Assembly: GCA_964370715.1 (NCBI GenBank)
Contig: CAYJKJ010000001.1
Location: 1 to 64,000 of the forward strand
Direction of reading: 5' to 3'
Length of the DNA: 64,000 nt
Origin: CAYJAY01 sp964370715
Lineage (GTDB): Bacteria > Bacillota > Clostridia > Oscillospirales > Ruminococcaceae
The position numbers and the translations under genes were made by a program. The notes beneath the pieces are model-generated. The model was not told the DNA's origin and did not search any database. It was given only the letters and a program-made list of their open reading frames with translations. Below are positions 37,403-45,272 of this stretch, one piece after another (the first letter of the stretch is position 1; the number at the start of each line of letters is the position of its first letter).

Positions 37403-38116
37403 TTATATTCCGCCAAATCTTCTAGAGCGTTTGCAAAAAGCTGCGATAGCTTTATCGAGGTCTTTAGGTGAAAAATCGGGCCACAATACATCCATATAGA
37501 CAAACTCGCTATAAGCAGATTGCCAAAGCAAAAAGTTTGAAATTCTTTGTTCTCCGCTTGGGCGAAGAATTAAATCAACCGGCGGGCTGTCTTTTGTGTA
37601 TAGATATTTTTCAAAATCCTGTTCCGTCAAGTCTTCAATGTCAACCAGATTTTGCTCTGCGAGTTTTGCAATCTCTTTTGTTGCGTTAATAATCTCATCT
37701 CTGCCGCCATAGTTGATAGCAACATTAAGCTTTAGCCCTGTGTTATCTTTTGAAACTTGTTCAATTTCATGCATTAGTTTAACTATATCGTCGTCTAGCC
37801 TTTGCCTTTCTCCGATAAAAGTTATCTTGATATTTTCCCCTTTGAACCCAAAAGCATCTTTAAGGTATTTCCTTAAAAGATTCATAATAGATTCAACTTC
37901 CGACAAAGGGCGAGACCAGTTTTCGGTTGAAAACGCATACACCGTCAACGCTTTTACGCCGATTTTTTCGCAATGCCTTGTTATCTTTTGAAAAACTTCG
38001 GCACCCTTAAAATGACCGGCGGTTCGAGGCAACCCTCGTTTTTTCGCCCATCTTCCGTTCCCGTCCATAATAATAGCTATGTGGTTTGGAACTGTCTGTT
38101 GATTGTTATCCGACAT
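37403..38116 (-). CDS. uppS: Isoprenyl transferase (undecaprenyl diphosphate synthase)
   Basis: 237 aa. It is a cis-prenyltransferase that makes the C55 carrier lipid used for peptidoglycan and surface polymers. IIMDGNGRWAKKRGLPRTAGH carries the catalytic Asp, and RPSGEQRISNFLLWQSAYSEF completes the site. It lies five bases downstream of frr in the pyrH-frr-uppS-cdsA operon. Confidence 0.96.
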   Translation of the reverse strand: MSDNNQQTVPNHIAIIMDGNGRWAKKRGLPRTAGHFKGAEVFQKITRHCEKIGVKALTVYAFSTENWSRPLSEVESIMNLLRKYLKDAFGFKGENIKITFIGERQRLDDDIVKLMHEIEQVSKDNTGLKLNVAINYGGRDEIINATKEIAKLAEQNLVDIEDLTEQDFEKYLYTKDSPPVDLILRPSGEQRISNFLLWQSAYSEFVYMDVLWPDFSPKDLDKAIAAFCKRSRRFGGI

Positions 38117-38121
38117 AAAAT

Positions 38122-38676
38122 TTAGATCTCCAAAAGCTCGTTTTCTTTTGATTTAATCATCTCGTCAACCTGTTTTGTGTGTTTATCGGTAAGCTTTTGA
38201 ATTTTATCTTCAAATTGCTTTAGATCGTCTTCCGTTATCTCGCTTTTCTTTTTAAGTTCTTTCATCTTTTCGATAGAATCTCTTCTAATCGAACGAACCG
38301 CAACTTTTGCTTCTTCGCCATAAGTTTTAATCTGTTTAACAAGATCTTTTCTTCTGTCTTCTGTCAAGGGCGGGAAAACAAGGCGGATAACTCTGCCGTC
38401 GTTGGTTGGATTAATCCCTATGTCGGATGTTTGAATAGCTTTTTCGATAGCTTTGATGGTAGAAGCATCCCATGGTTGGATAACCAAAATGCGAGCTTCC
38501 GCAACCGAAACCGCCGCCATTTGATTTATATGCGTCGGCGTTCCGTAATAGTCTACAACCAATTTGTCCAAAACAGCAGGATTTGCCCTTCCGGCTCTTA
38601 CCGAGGCAAGTTCTTGGCTCAAGGCATTGATAGATTTCCCCATTTTTTCTGTAGGTTTTGCAAAATAGCTTTCCAT
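38122..38676 (-). CDS. frr: Ribosome recycling factor
   Basis: 184 aa, full length. With EF-G it splits post-termination ribosomes. SVRAGRANPAVLDKLVVDYYGTPT, ITVQPWD-like VIQPWDAS and PPLTEDRRKDLVKQ are typical. It starts one base after pyrH ends, with GGAGG inside the pyrH C-terminal codons. Confidence 0.97.
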   Translation of the reverse strand: MESYFAKPTEKMGKSINALSQELASVRAGRANPAVLDKLVVDYYGTPTHINQMAAVSVAEARILVIQPWDASTIKAIEKAIQTSDIGINPTNDGRVIRLVFPPLTEDRRKDLVKQIKTYGEEAKVAVRSIRRDSIEKMKELKKKSEITEDDLKQFEDKIQKLTDKHTKQVDEMIKSKENELLEI

Positions 38677-38677
38677 A

Positions 38678-39397
38678 TTATTTTTCCTCCATTATAATTG
38701 TTCCGATATCGTCGCCTTTGATGGCTTTAACTATATTTTCAGGGTCTTCTATGCTGAACACCAACAGCGGTATGTTGTTTTCTCTGCAAAGAGATGCCGC
38801 CGCCGCATCCATAACCATAAGGTTATCGCTTAGAATTGTTGTGAACTGCATATTGTCATATTTAACCGCATCTTTATTTTTCTTTGGGTCTTTGTCATAG
38901 ACACCGTCTACCATAGTTGCTTTTAAAACGATGTCGGCATCTATCTCAATAGCTCTAAGCGCCGCCGCCGTGTCGGTTGAGAAAAACGGATTTCCCGTTC
39001 CGCAGCCAAATATAACTACTCTTCCCTTTTCAAGGTGTCTTATCGCTTTGTTTCTTATATAAGGTTCTGCTATCTGTTGCATCGGTAGCGCTGTTTGAAC
39101 ACGAACTGTCACCCCTTGTTGTTCAAGAGCATCCGAAATTGCAAGCGAGTTTAAAACGGTTGCAAGCATTCCCATATGGTCGGCACGAACCCTGTCCATA
39201 TCGGGGTTTTCTCTGCCCCTCCAAAAGTTTCCGCCACCTACAACAATTGCAATCTCAGTTCCCAGCTCATTTGCGATCTTAATCTGTTTGCATATACTAT
39301 ACACAACGTCGTAGTTTAGCCCAAAACTGTTGTCGCCCGCTAGCGCTTCTCCGCTTAGCTTAATCAAAATTCTTTTATACTTTGGCCGTTCCGTCAT
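38678..39397 (-). CDS. pyrH: Uridylate kinase (UMP kinase)
   Basis: 239 aa, the hexameric bacterial UMP kinase. RILIKLSGEALAG, VVGGGNFWRGR and GNPFFSTDTAAALRA are characteristic. GGAG precedes the ATG. It is the first gene of the pyrH-frr-uppS-cdsA-dxr-rseP-ispG-polC series. The rpsB-tsf pair that often precedes pyrH is absent here, since a divergent gene follows upstream. Confidence 0.97.
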   Translation of the reverse strand: MTERPKYKRILIKLSGEALAGDNSFGLNYDVVYSICKQIKIANELGTEIAIVVGGGNFWRGRENPDMDRVRADHMGMLATVLNSLAISDALEQQGVTVRVQTALPMQQIAEPYIRNKAIRHLEKGRVVIFGCGTGNPFFSTDTAAALRAIEIDADIVLKATMVDGVYDKDPKKNKDAVKYDNMQFTTILSDNLMVMDAAAASLCRENNIPLLVFSIEDPENIVKAIKGDDIGTIIMEEK

Positions 39398-39550
39398 TAA
39401 AGAATTCTCCTTAGTTTTATTATTTTCATATCTATTATATTTTAACTTATTAACGCTATTATGTAAATAACAAAGTTAGCTTTTGTTTAAATATTTGTTA
39501 AATAATAAAATAATACAAACTTAAATTCAACTTTAAATCTTAAAATTTAA

Positions 39551-39579
39551 TTGAATTTTCTTTGAAAACTCTATATTAT
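39551..39579 (+). promoter_or_regulatory. Promoter of the DUF3810 gene
   Basis: TTGAAT (39551-39556), 17-bp spacer, TATTAT (39574-39579), about 35 bases before the expected leader start of the 39620 gene. Confidence 0.55.
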
Positions 39580-39619
39580 GTTATATGTGTGATAGAAATA
39601 AAATAAAGGTATTTAAAAG

Positions 39620-40735
39620 ATGAAACATTTTTTTAAAAGCGATTATTTGATAAAATATAAAAAAAGAATAGTTTCAATATTGGTATTTATCATTCTAATT
39701 GCGTTTTTTCATGTTGTTAAACACAATAAAGATCTCGTAACTTTCTATACAACAAACATATCAACCCCTCTTAAATCGACAGTCGCCGGTATTTTGTCAT
39801 TTTACAGATATTCCGTTGCAGAGATAATTGTTTATAGATTTATCTTGTTTATAGCGGCTTATATATTATACTATATATATAAGGTCTTTATGGTCATTAT
39901 AAAAAAGAACAGTTCGAAACCCTTCTACAGTTTTTTCATTAATTCAACTTTTATAACGCTTTTAATCTTTTTTTTGTTGACATATCTTTGGGGCGCAAAC
40001 TACTACAGCAAAACTTTTGTAGAGCTTTCCGGAATAAAACCTTCCAGCTATTCGGTTGAACAGCTCTATAACACGACGGTTTTGTTCGCAGATGGTTTAA
40101 CAAAAGCTAGCACAAACATTTCTCGAAACGACGACGGAACCGCCGATATCGATGTTGAAAAAGCTATCGACGACAGCCAATATATATATGATAATATCGA
40201 AACTGTTTTTCCGTTTTTAAAGGGACATCCGCTCAAAGTTAAACCATTATATTTTTCGGTTATGCTAAGCTTTATCAACACAACCGGAATAATGTTTCCT
40301 TTAACGGGGGAAGCAAACATCAACAGCCATGCGCCGCCCAGCACCATTCCGGCCACTATCACCCACGAAATATCCCACCAACGAAATATTGCCAGCGAAG
40401 ATGAAGCGAACTTTGTTGGAATATTGGCAGCTATTCTTTCGAACAATCCCGATTATGTCTACAGCGGTTATCTTTCGGGCTACACATATCTTTCAAACGC
40501 TTTATATCGAGAAAACCCAGAACTTTTCGCCGAAGTTTTCGAAACTCTCCCCGCAGAAGTTGTTGCGGATTTACGATATATCAACGAATATTGGGACAGG
40601 TTCGACACCGCTGTTTCCGAAACAAGCGAACAGCTGTATGATGATTTTTTAAAGAGTTACGATCAACCTCTTGGAATAAAAAGCTATGGAGCTGTTGTTG
40701 ATTTGTTGATAGAATATTTCGTAGTTTTAGTATAA
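39620..40735 (+). CDS. DUF3810-type membrane protein with zincin motif
   Basis: 371 aa. Three N-terminal membrane segments (about residues 16-35, 67-95, 109-125) are followed by an extracytoplasmic domain with HEISH at 249-253 and a nearby acidic helix ASEDEANF (E260/E262), the layout of a gluzincin metalloprotease. The family has no established substrate. The gene starts an operon with the FolT/cyclo-ligase fusion 22 bp downstream. Confidence 0.8.
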   Translation: MKHFFKSDYLIKYKKRIVSILVFIILIAFFHVVKHNKDLVTFYTTNISTPLKSTVAGILSFYRYSVAEIIVYRFILFIAAYILYYIYKVFMVIIKKNSSKPFYSFFINSTFITLLIFFLLTYLWGANYYSKTFVELSGIKPSSYSVEQLYNTTVLFADGLTKASTNISRNDDGTADIDVEKAIDDSQYIYDNIETVFPFLKGHPLKVKPLYFSVMLSFINTTGIMFPLTGEANINSHAPPSTIPATITHEISHQRNIASEDEANFVGILAAILSNNPDYVYSGYLSGYTYLSNALYRENPELFAEVFETLPAEVVADLRYINEYWDRFDTAVSETSEQLYDDFLKSYDQPLGIKSYGAVVDLLIEYFVVLV

Positions 40736-40757
40736 GAAAGGCAGAACAAAGGAATAT

Positions 40758-41828
40758 ATGAATTCATTTAGATTAAACAGAATATTAACGGTGTCGCTAC
40801 TTATCGCTATCGAGGTGTTGCTTTCAAGATTTCTTTCGATTTCAACTCCTCTTGTTAAGTTTAGTATCGGCTTTGTTCCGATTGTTTTAATAGCGTTTTT
40901 GTATGGCCCGTTGTATAGTTCTCTCGCTTGGGGTCTAGCTGATTTTCTTGGAGCAAACCTTTTCCCGATAGGAGCTTATTTTTTTGGCTTTTCTCTAACT
41001 GCTTTTTTAGCGGGGCTTGTGTTGGGTTTTTTTCTCTATCAAAAAAACATAACGTTTCTTCGAGCCTCAATAGCTTCGCTAATAGTTTGTTTTCCGATTC
41101 AGTTTTTTTTAGATACCGTTTGGTTAACCTTAATTTTAGGAAAAGGTTTTGTCGCTCTTGCGCCGTTAAGGTTGGTAAAAGCTTTTGTTATAATGCCGAT
41201 AATGATAGCGGCAATTTTATTTATATCGAAAACTTTTTCAAACATTTTGTATCAAAGATCAACCCTTTATTTCGAAAAATCCGTTGTTAGAAAAAAAGCT
41301 AAACTTTATCTTTCGGGTGAATTTTTAAAAAACAGAAAAACTATAAGCGATAAAATTTGCGAAAAAATCATTAACAGTAAACAATATCAAAGTGCAAACG
41401 CAATTTTTTGCTACTATCCAAAAGAATACGAGATAGATGTTTTACCGATAATAACCGATGCACTAAAGCTTGGAAAAACGATTTGCGTTCCGCTGTGTAT
41501 AAAAAATCGAGAGATGTTGGCAAAAAAGATATCAAGCCTTGAGGATTTTTCCAAAGGTAAATACGGGATTATGGAACCTTTAGAGTCTGCCGATACAGTT
41601 GATCTGTCTACAGTGGAGCTTGCTATCGTTCCGTCGCTTTGTTGCGATACAAAAAAGCAGCGCATGGGGCATGGATTTGGTTATTATGACAAGGCGCTAA
41701 AGCATAAGAGTATCTATAAAATTGCGGTTTGTCCTTCAAATTTGTTGTTTGAAAAACTCCCTTCAAATTCTTTTGACGTGAAAATGAACAGCATATACAC
41801 AGAACATCAAGATTTGATTTTTGGATAA
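40758..41828 (+). CDS. Fusion: folate ECF-transporter S component (FolT-like) and 5-formyltetrahydrofolate cyclo-ligase
   Basis: 356 aa. Residues 1-165 form about five to six membrane helices with the FolT/QueT-like pattern KFSIGFVPIVLIAFLYGPL and WGLADFLGANLFPIGAYFFGF. Residues about 180-356 are a complete cyclo-ligase domain: FCYYPKEYEIDV, MEP, and the MGHGFGYYDKAL nucleotide-binding motif. The fusion suggests that imported folates are converted to 5,10-methenyl-THF at the membrane. It needs the general EcfA/A'/T module, which is not in this window. AAAGGA precedes the ATG. Confidence 0.85.
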   Translation: MNSFRLNRILTVSLLIAIEVLLSRFLSISTPLVKFSIGFVPIVLIAFLYGPLYSSLAWGLADFLGANLFPIGAYFFGFSLTAFLAGLVLGFFLYQKNITFLRASIASLIVCFPIQFFLDTVWLTLILGKGFVALAPLRLVKAFVIMPIMIAAILFISKTFSNILYQRSTLYFEKSVVRKKAKLYLSGEFLKNRKTISDKICEKIINSKQYQSANAIFCYYPKEYEIDVLPIITDALKLGKTICVPLCIKNREMLAKKISSLEDFSKGKYGIMEPLESADTVDLSTVELAIVPSLCCDTKKQRMGHGFGYYDKALKHKSIYKIAVCPSNLLFEKLPSNSFDVKMNSIYTEHQDLIFG

Positions 41829-41871
41829 AATCCTATCGGGTTTATATAATTATTTATAAATGAGGAACAAA

Positions 41872-42648
41872 ATGGACGAAATTATAAGACAACTACTAAT
41901 AGTCTGTCCCTTGGTATTTTTAGCAGGTTTTGCCGATTCAATCGCCGGCGGCGGCGGCATCATCTCGGTTCCGGCATATCTTTTTGCCGGTCTTCCGGTT
42001 CATCTTGCGTATGGAACAAATAAATTTGCAATGAGCCTTGGAACGATGATTAGTTCAATCAAATATTATCGCTCTAAAAACATAAATATGAAAACAGCGC
42101 TTATTGCGGCGGTTGGCGCATTAATCGGTTCAAACTTTGGAGCGAGACTTGCTTTGATGTTAAGCGAAAGATATCTTCAGATATCTTTGATGATCTTGCT
42201 CCCTGCTGTTGCAATATTTTTGATGTTTAATAGAGGGTTTGGCAAAGAAAGCGATGTTCCAAAAAAAGAGCTATCTAAAAACAAAGAAATATTGTTTTCG
42301 CTTTTAATCGGTTTAACAGTCGGTTGCTATGATGGCTTTTTCGGTCCTGGTGCCGGAACTTTTTATGTTCTATTGTTCACAGGGCTTCTAAACTACAGTT
42401 TGTTAATTAGCTCGGGCAACGCAAAAATCGTCAACCTAGCTTCCAACATTGGGGCGCTTGTCGCCTATCTTTTGGGCGGAAAAGTTTTGTTTATAATCGG
42501 CATTCCGGCGGCTATTTGCGCCGTTGCCGGAAACTATCTCGGTTCTTCGCTTGCAATTAAAAATGGATCGAAATTTATTCGACCCATAATCATGATTGTT
42601 ATCGTGTTGCTTTTTGCAAAAACCATATTCGATATTATTAGCGGATAG
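41872..42648 (+). CDS. TSUP/TauE-SafE family membrane permease
   Basis: 258 aa from the ATG of MDEIIRQ, preceded by GAGGAAC; an ATG four codons upstream is inside that site. Eight hydrophobic segments. The repeated GFADSIAGGGGIISVPAYLF and YDGFFGPGAGTFYVLLF motifs identify the family, which exports or imports sulfite, sulfonates or related anions. The substrate is unknown. It ends the plus-strand run that starts at 39620. Confidence 0.9.
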   Translation: MDEIIRQLLIVCPLVFLAGFADSIAGGGGIISVPAYLFAGLPVHLAYGTNKFAMSLGTMISSIKYYRSKNINMKTALIAAVGALIGSNFGARLALMLSERYLQISLMILLPAVAIFLMFNRGFGKESDVPKKELSKNKEILFSLLIGLTVGCYDGFFGPGAGTFYVLLFTGLLNYSLLISSGNAKIVNLASNIGALVAYLLGGKVLFIIGIPAAICAVAGNYLGSSLAIKNGSKFIRPIIMIVIVLLFAKTIFDIISG

Positions 42649-42692
42649 TTGGAGGATTAACTCTATTCACCCTTTCGAAGCCCTCGTTATTC

Positions 42693-43148
42693 TTACATCA
42701 TAAAATTCATTACAAAATAAAACAACAATCCAATACAAACCAATAGAATTAAAAGCACTATCGATTTTAAAATGTTTAGTGCTTTTCTTTTTGTCTTTTT
42801 TTTAGAGTTTCTCGAATTACGATAGTTGGATTTATTATTGTTTGTCTTCAACCCCAATATTTTTCTGCGATAAAGTTCGAGAGGATCGGTTTTGTTTATA
42901 ATTCGATCATGAAACTGCTTTAACCAAACGACATCTTGTTTGGTGCATAAATTTTTCTCGCTGACGTTATTATCATGAACTATTTGATTTCGTATATGTC
43001 GGTAAGTTTTAAGCTTTTTATATTCGGTTAAAAAGCCTCTATCTTTAATCGCTTCAAGGCGGTTTATATAGGTAGTCACGCCGGTTTCGCTGTTTAAAAC
43101 TTGTTTGCAAAGATTGTCTAGCCTTTTATAATTTTCGATAAACCCCAC
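42693..43148 (-). CDS. Conserved membrane-anchored helical protein (DUF6548-like)
   Basis: 151 aa. A helical N-terminal part contains YRHIRNQIVHDNN, a HEPN-like Arg-Asn-x4-His arrangement. A very basic Asn/Lys-rich linker and one C-terminal membrane helix (about residues 127-149) follow. The start is GTG, with GGAGG seven bases upstream. It resembles a small family seen in gut Clostridia; no function is known. The HEPN resemblance is my inference. Confidence 0.65.
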   Translation of the reverse strand: MGFIENYKRLDNLCKQVLNSETGVTTYINRLEAIKDRGFLTEYKKLKTYRHIRNQIVHDNNVSEKNLCTKQDVVWLKQFHDRIINKTDPLELYRRKILGLKTNNNKSNYRNSRNSKKKTKRKALNILKSIVLLILLVCIGLLFYFVMNFMM

Positions 43149-43216
43149 TTTAGACCTCCTGTTTTAAACTTTCTCAAAGCTAAATTTAAATAACAACTTT
43201 TTAAATAACTGAGATA

Positions 43217-43465
43217 TTAAAATATCAAAAAAACAAACGCAAAATAAATACCAGTTAACACAATAAATATTCCGGATACTAAATAACAATATCCATAAAA
43301 ATTCAAGCCTCTGTTGAAATAATCCTTCGCTCTTGCCAACATAAATGCAGCAAACGAAACAAAGAGTATCGTTCCGGGAATTTCATAATTAATGCTATCG
43401 ATGTTTATCAAAACCAAGCTAATAACTAGCCCTATGCCGGAAACAATCATAACTATATTTGCCAT
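43217..43465 (-). CDS. Small membrane protein, function unknown
   Basis: 82 aa with three hydrophobic segments and almost no soluble part. GGAAAG lies upstream of the ATG, and an extended -10 promoter (TGCTATAAT, 43509-43501 on the minus strand) precedes it. I do not recognise a family. It could be transcribed together with the 42693 gene, 68 bp downstream. Confidence 0.6.
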   Translation of the reverse strand: MANIVMIVSGIGLVISLVLINIDSINYEIPGTILFVSFAAFMLARAKDYFNRGLNFYGYCYLVSGIFIVLTGIYFAFVFLIF

Positions 43466-43702
43466 TAAAATTATTCGCTTTCCAAAATTAATTTTTATCT
43501 ATTATAGCACAAAATGCGGTAGAACACATTTGTTTATTTTAAAAATTCTTGATTGGCTTAACTTATAATATACCTTTTTTTACTTAGCATAGTTGTTAAT
43601 AAATTGTGAAAAATTCAGACTATATATTGAAAGTAAAAAGGATGATTTGGAATAAACTAGATGCTATTGTCATCTGATGATAACGAAATCATAAAGCTAT
43701 AG

Positions 43703-43737
43703 AATAAAGTCTTCCGCTTGCCACGGAAGACTTTATT
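43703..43737 (-). terminator. Hairpin terminator, probably the displaced terminator of rlmD
   Basis: Perfect 14-bp arms (43703-43716, 43724-43737), 7-nt loop, with a T-rich stretch (TTTATTCTATAG) on the minus strand. It lies just beyond a remnant of the rlmD 3' end, 1.5 kb from the present rlmD stop. Confidence 0.7.
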
Positions 43738-43787
43738 CATTTTGTCATTTATTTATCTGTCAACAGCCCTGTTTAACACCTTTCTAA

Positions 43788-43823
43788 TTAAAGTTTGGAC
43801 AATGCTGCTACCGTTTCAATACG
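43788..43823 (-). pseudogene. Remnant of an rlmD 3' end
   Basis: Read on the minus strand it encodes RIETVAALSKL then TAA. The intact rlmD at 45321-45353 encodes HVETVAALSKL at the same place. 26 of the first 30 bases match, and the differences are mostly synonymous third positions. It is followed by a terminator hairpin. This looks like the original 3' end of rlmD, pushed away by an insertion. Confidence 0.7.
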
Positions 43824-43851
43824 TCACGATAGTATAGAATGTATATAATAG

Positions 43852-45201
43852 TTAATTTACTATATTTTCTACATTCGATTTTTTTAAAAGTTCAAATTTT
43901 TTCTTAACATCATCAATCAACTTATCTTCGATATAATAAGCTGCCGCAGCCTTTCCGATTGCAGAAGTTCCTGCAAATGCTACTCCGGAGCTAACAAAAG
44001 ACCCAGTAGCCGGCAAAACTCCATTTATAAATTTAGACGCTTGTTGTGCTACTAATCTAAATGCAAATCCTAATCCTGCTACACCACTTAAGCTAAATAT
44101 AAATTCTCTTGCAGTTTCTAATGATACATCTCTACCGCTTAAAGCGGCAATTAAGGAAACCAAGATCGACTGGATAACAAGCAATATGTATACATCGGAA
44201 AGAGGTATTGGTGTTAGTGCAACGGTAGCAGATATTCCTGAAAATATAGTAATCAAATGATTGACAAATACATTTATCACTTCATTAAGTCTTGCAGCCA
44301 TCCTTAATCCCATTTTCGCTTCATAATCAAGGATGGCTTCTTCCAAAATATCAAGTAGTTCCTCTATTTTATATCTTCCATCAAAAGCAATTTGCAGATT
44401 ATCAATATCGGATTTTGGCAAATTGTTTATACAATCAGCATCTACTTCCAAGCCGTCCGGTGTTTGCCAGTCTATTAAGGATGATACAGCTATAATATCA
44501 TCAATTTTAAGTCCGTTTTTTACTATGATTCCTTTATAATACTGTACTACTTCATTAATCTTCTCAATTTTATTTATTGGATATTCAGTTGGCGTCTTAA
44601 ATCGTGTGGGCGCCATCTCATCACATTTATTCACTACAACAACGATCGGAAGTTTTTGCTTGTTTGTATCAGCATAATTTTTTGCAACTTTTTTTAGAAA
44701 ATCAACATCTGAATTTACATCATCTCTATGTGTGCAGTTTAACATTAATATTGCAACATCCGGTGAAAACTCATTTATTTGAGCCATCAACATATTTTCA
44801 GCTGAAATTGTATCATTTATGTTTTCCGATTCTGCGATACCTCTTGTATCTAATATTTCCATTAAAACTCTTTCAGCATCTTTACATTCGTAAGCGGTAG
44901 CACCTGTTGTGCAACTCCTTATATCGCTAACCGGAGCGACATAAGCGCCACATAACGCATTGATTAAACTGCTCTTTCCAACCCCTGTTCTTCCAATTAG
45001 AAATATTCTTGGAGGTCTTTGAACATCTATTCCTTCCATTAATCGCTTTAGATCTTTATCCCCTAAAACCTTATCTTTAATAATTTCTCTTGCTTTTTCA
45101 GGGATAGCTTCAGGTAGATTATTGATCAGTTTTTCTGCCTTTAAATAGAAATCTCTCATATTATTTAGCCTTTGTTCGATTTTCTTTTTATCGTCTTTCA
45201 T
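43852..45201 (-). CDS. Dynamin/Era-like GTPase with C-terminal membrane (DUF697-type) region
   Basis: 449 aa from the ATG of MKDDKKK, preceded by AAAGGAGAAC; the start ten codons earlier has no site. GTPase motifs: G1 GRTGVGKSS (70-78), G3 DTRG (118-121), G4 NKCD (191-194). An N-terminal helical region precedes the G domain. After residue 300 come hydrophobic helices (VYILLVIQSILVSLIAAL) typical of YcjF/DUF697 proteins that associate with membranes. It is flanked by the two copies of the rlmD end, so it is probably cargo of a small inserted element. Its role is unknown. Confidence 0.85.
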   Translation of the reverse strand: MKDDKKKIEQRLNNMRDFYLKAEKLINNLPEAIPEKAREIIKDKVLGDKDLKRLMEGIDVQRPPRIFLIGRTGVGKSSLINALCGAYVAPVSDIRSCTTGATAYECKDAERVLMEILDTRGIAESENINDTISAENMLMAQINEFSPDVAILMLNCTHRDDVNSDVDFLKKVAKNYADTNKQKLPIVVVVNKCDEMAPTRFKTPTEYPINKIEKINEVVQYYKGIIVKNGLKIDDIIAVSSLIDWQTPDGLEVDADCINNLPKSDIDNLQIAFDGRYKIEELLDILEEAILDYEAKMGLRMAARLNEVINVFVNHLITIFSGISATVALTPIPLSDVYILLVIQSILVSLIAALSGRDVSLETAREFIFSLSGVAGLGFAFRLVAQQASKFINGVLPATGSFVSSGVAFAGTSAIGKAAAAYYIEDKLIDDVKKKFELLKKSNVENIVN

Positions 45202-45272
45202 GCTGTTCTCCTTTAATTTATTGAATTTCATAATATGATATGTATTTTTTGCGAAACATAGTAATTAAAAAT

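Noticed and set aside
43638..43681. Short plus-strand ORF with an AAAGGATG context
   Set aside because: Only about 11 codons before a stop and no conserved features; it lies in what was probably old intergenic DNA beyond rlmD.
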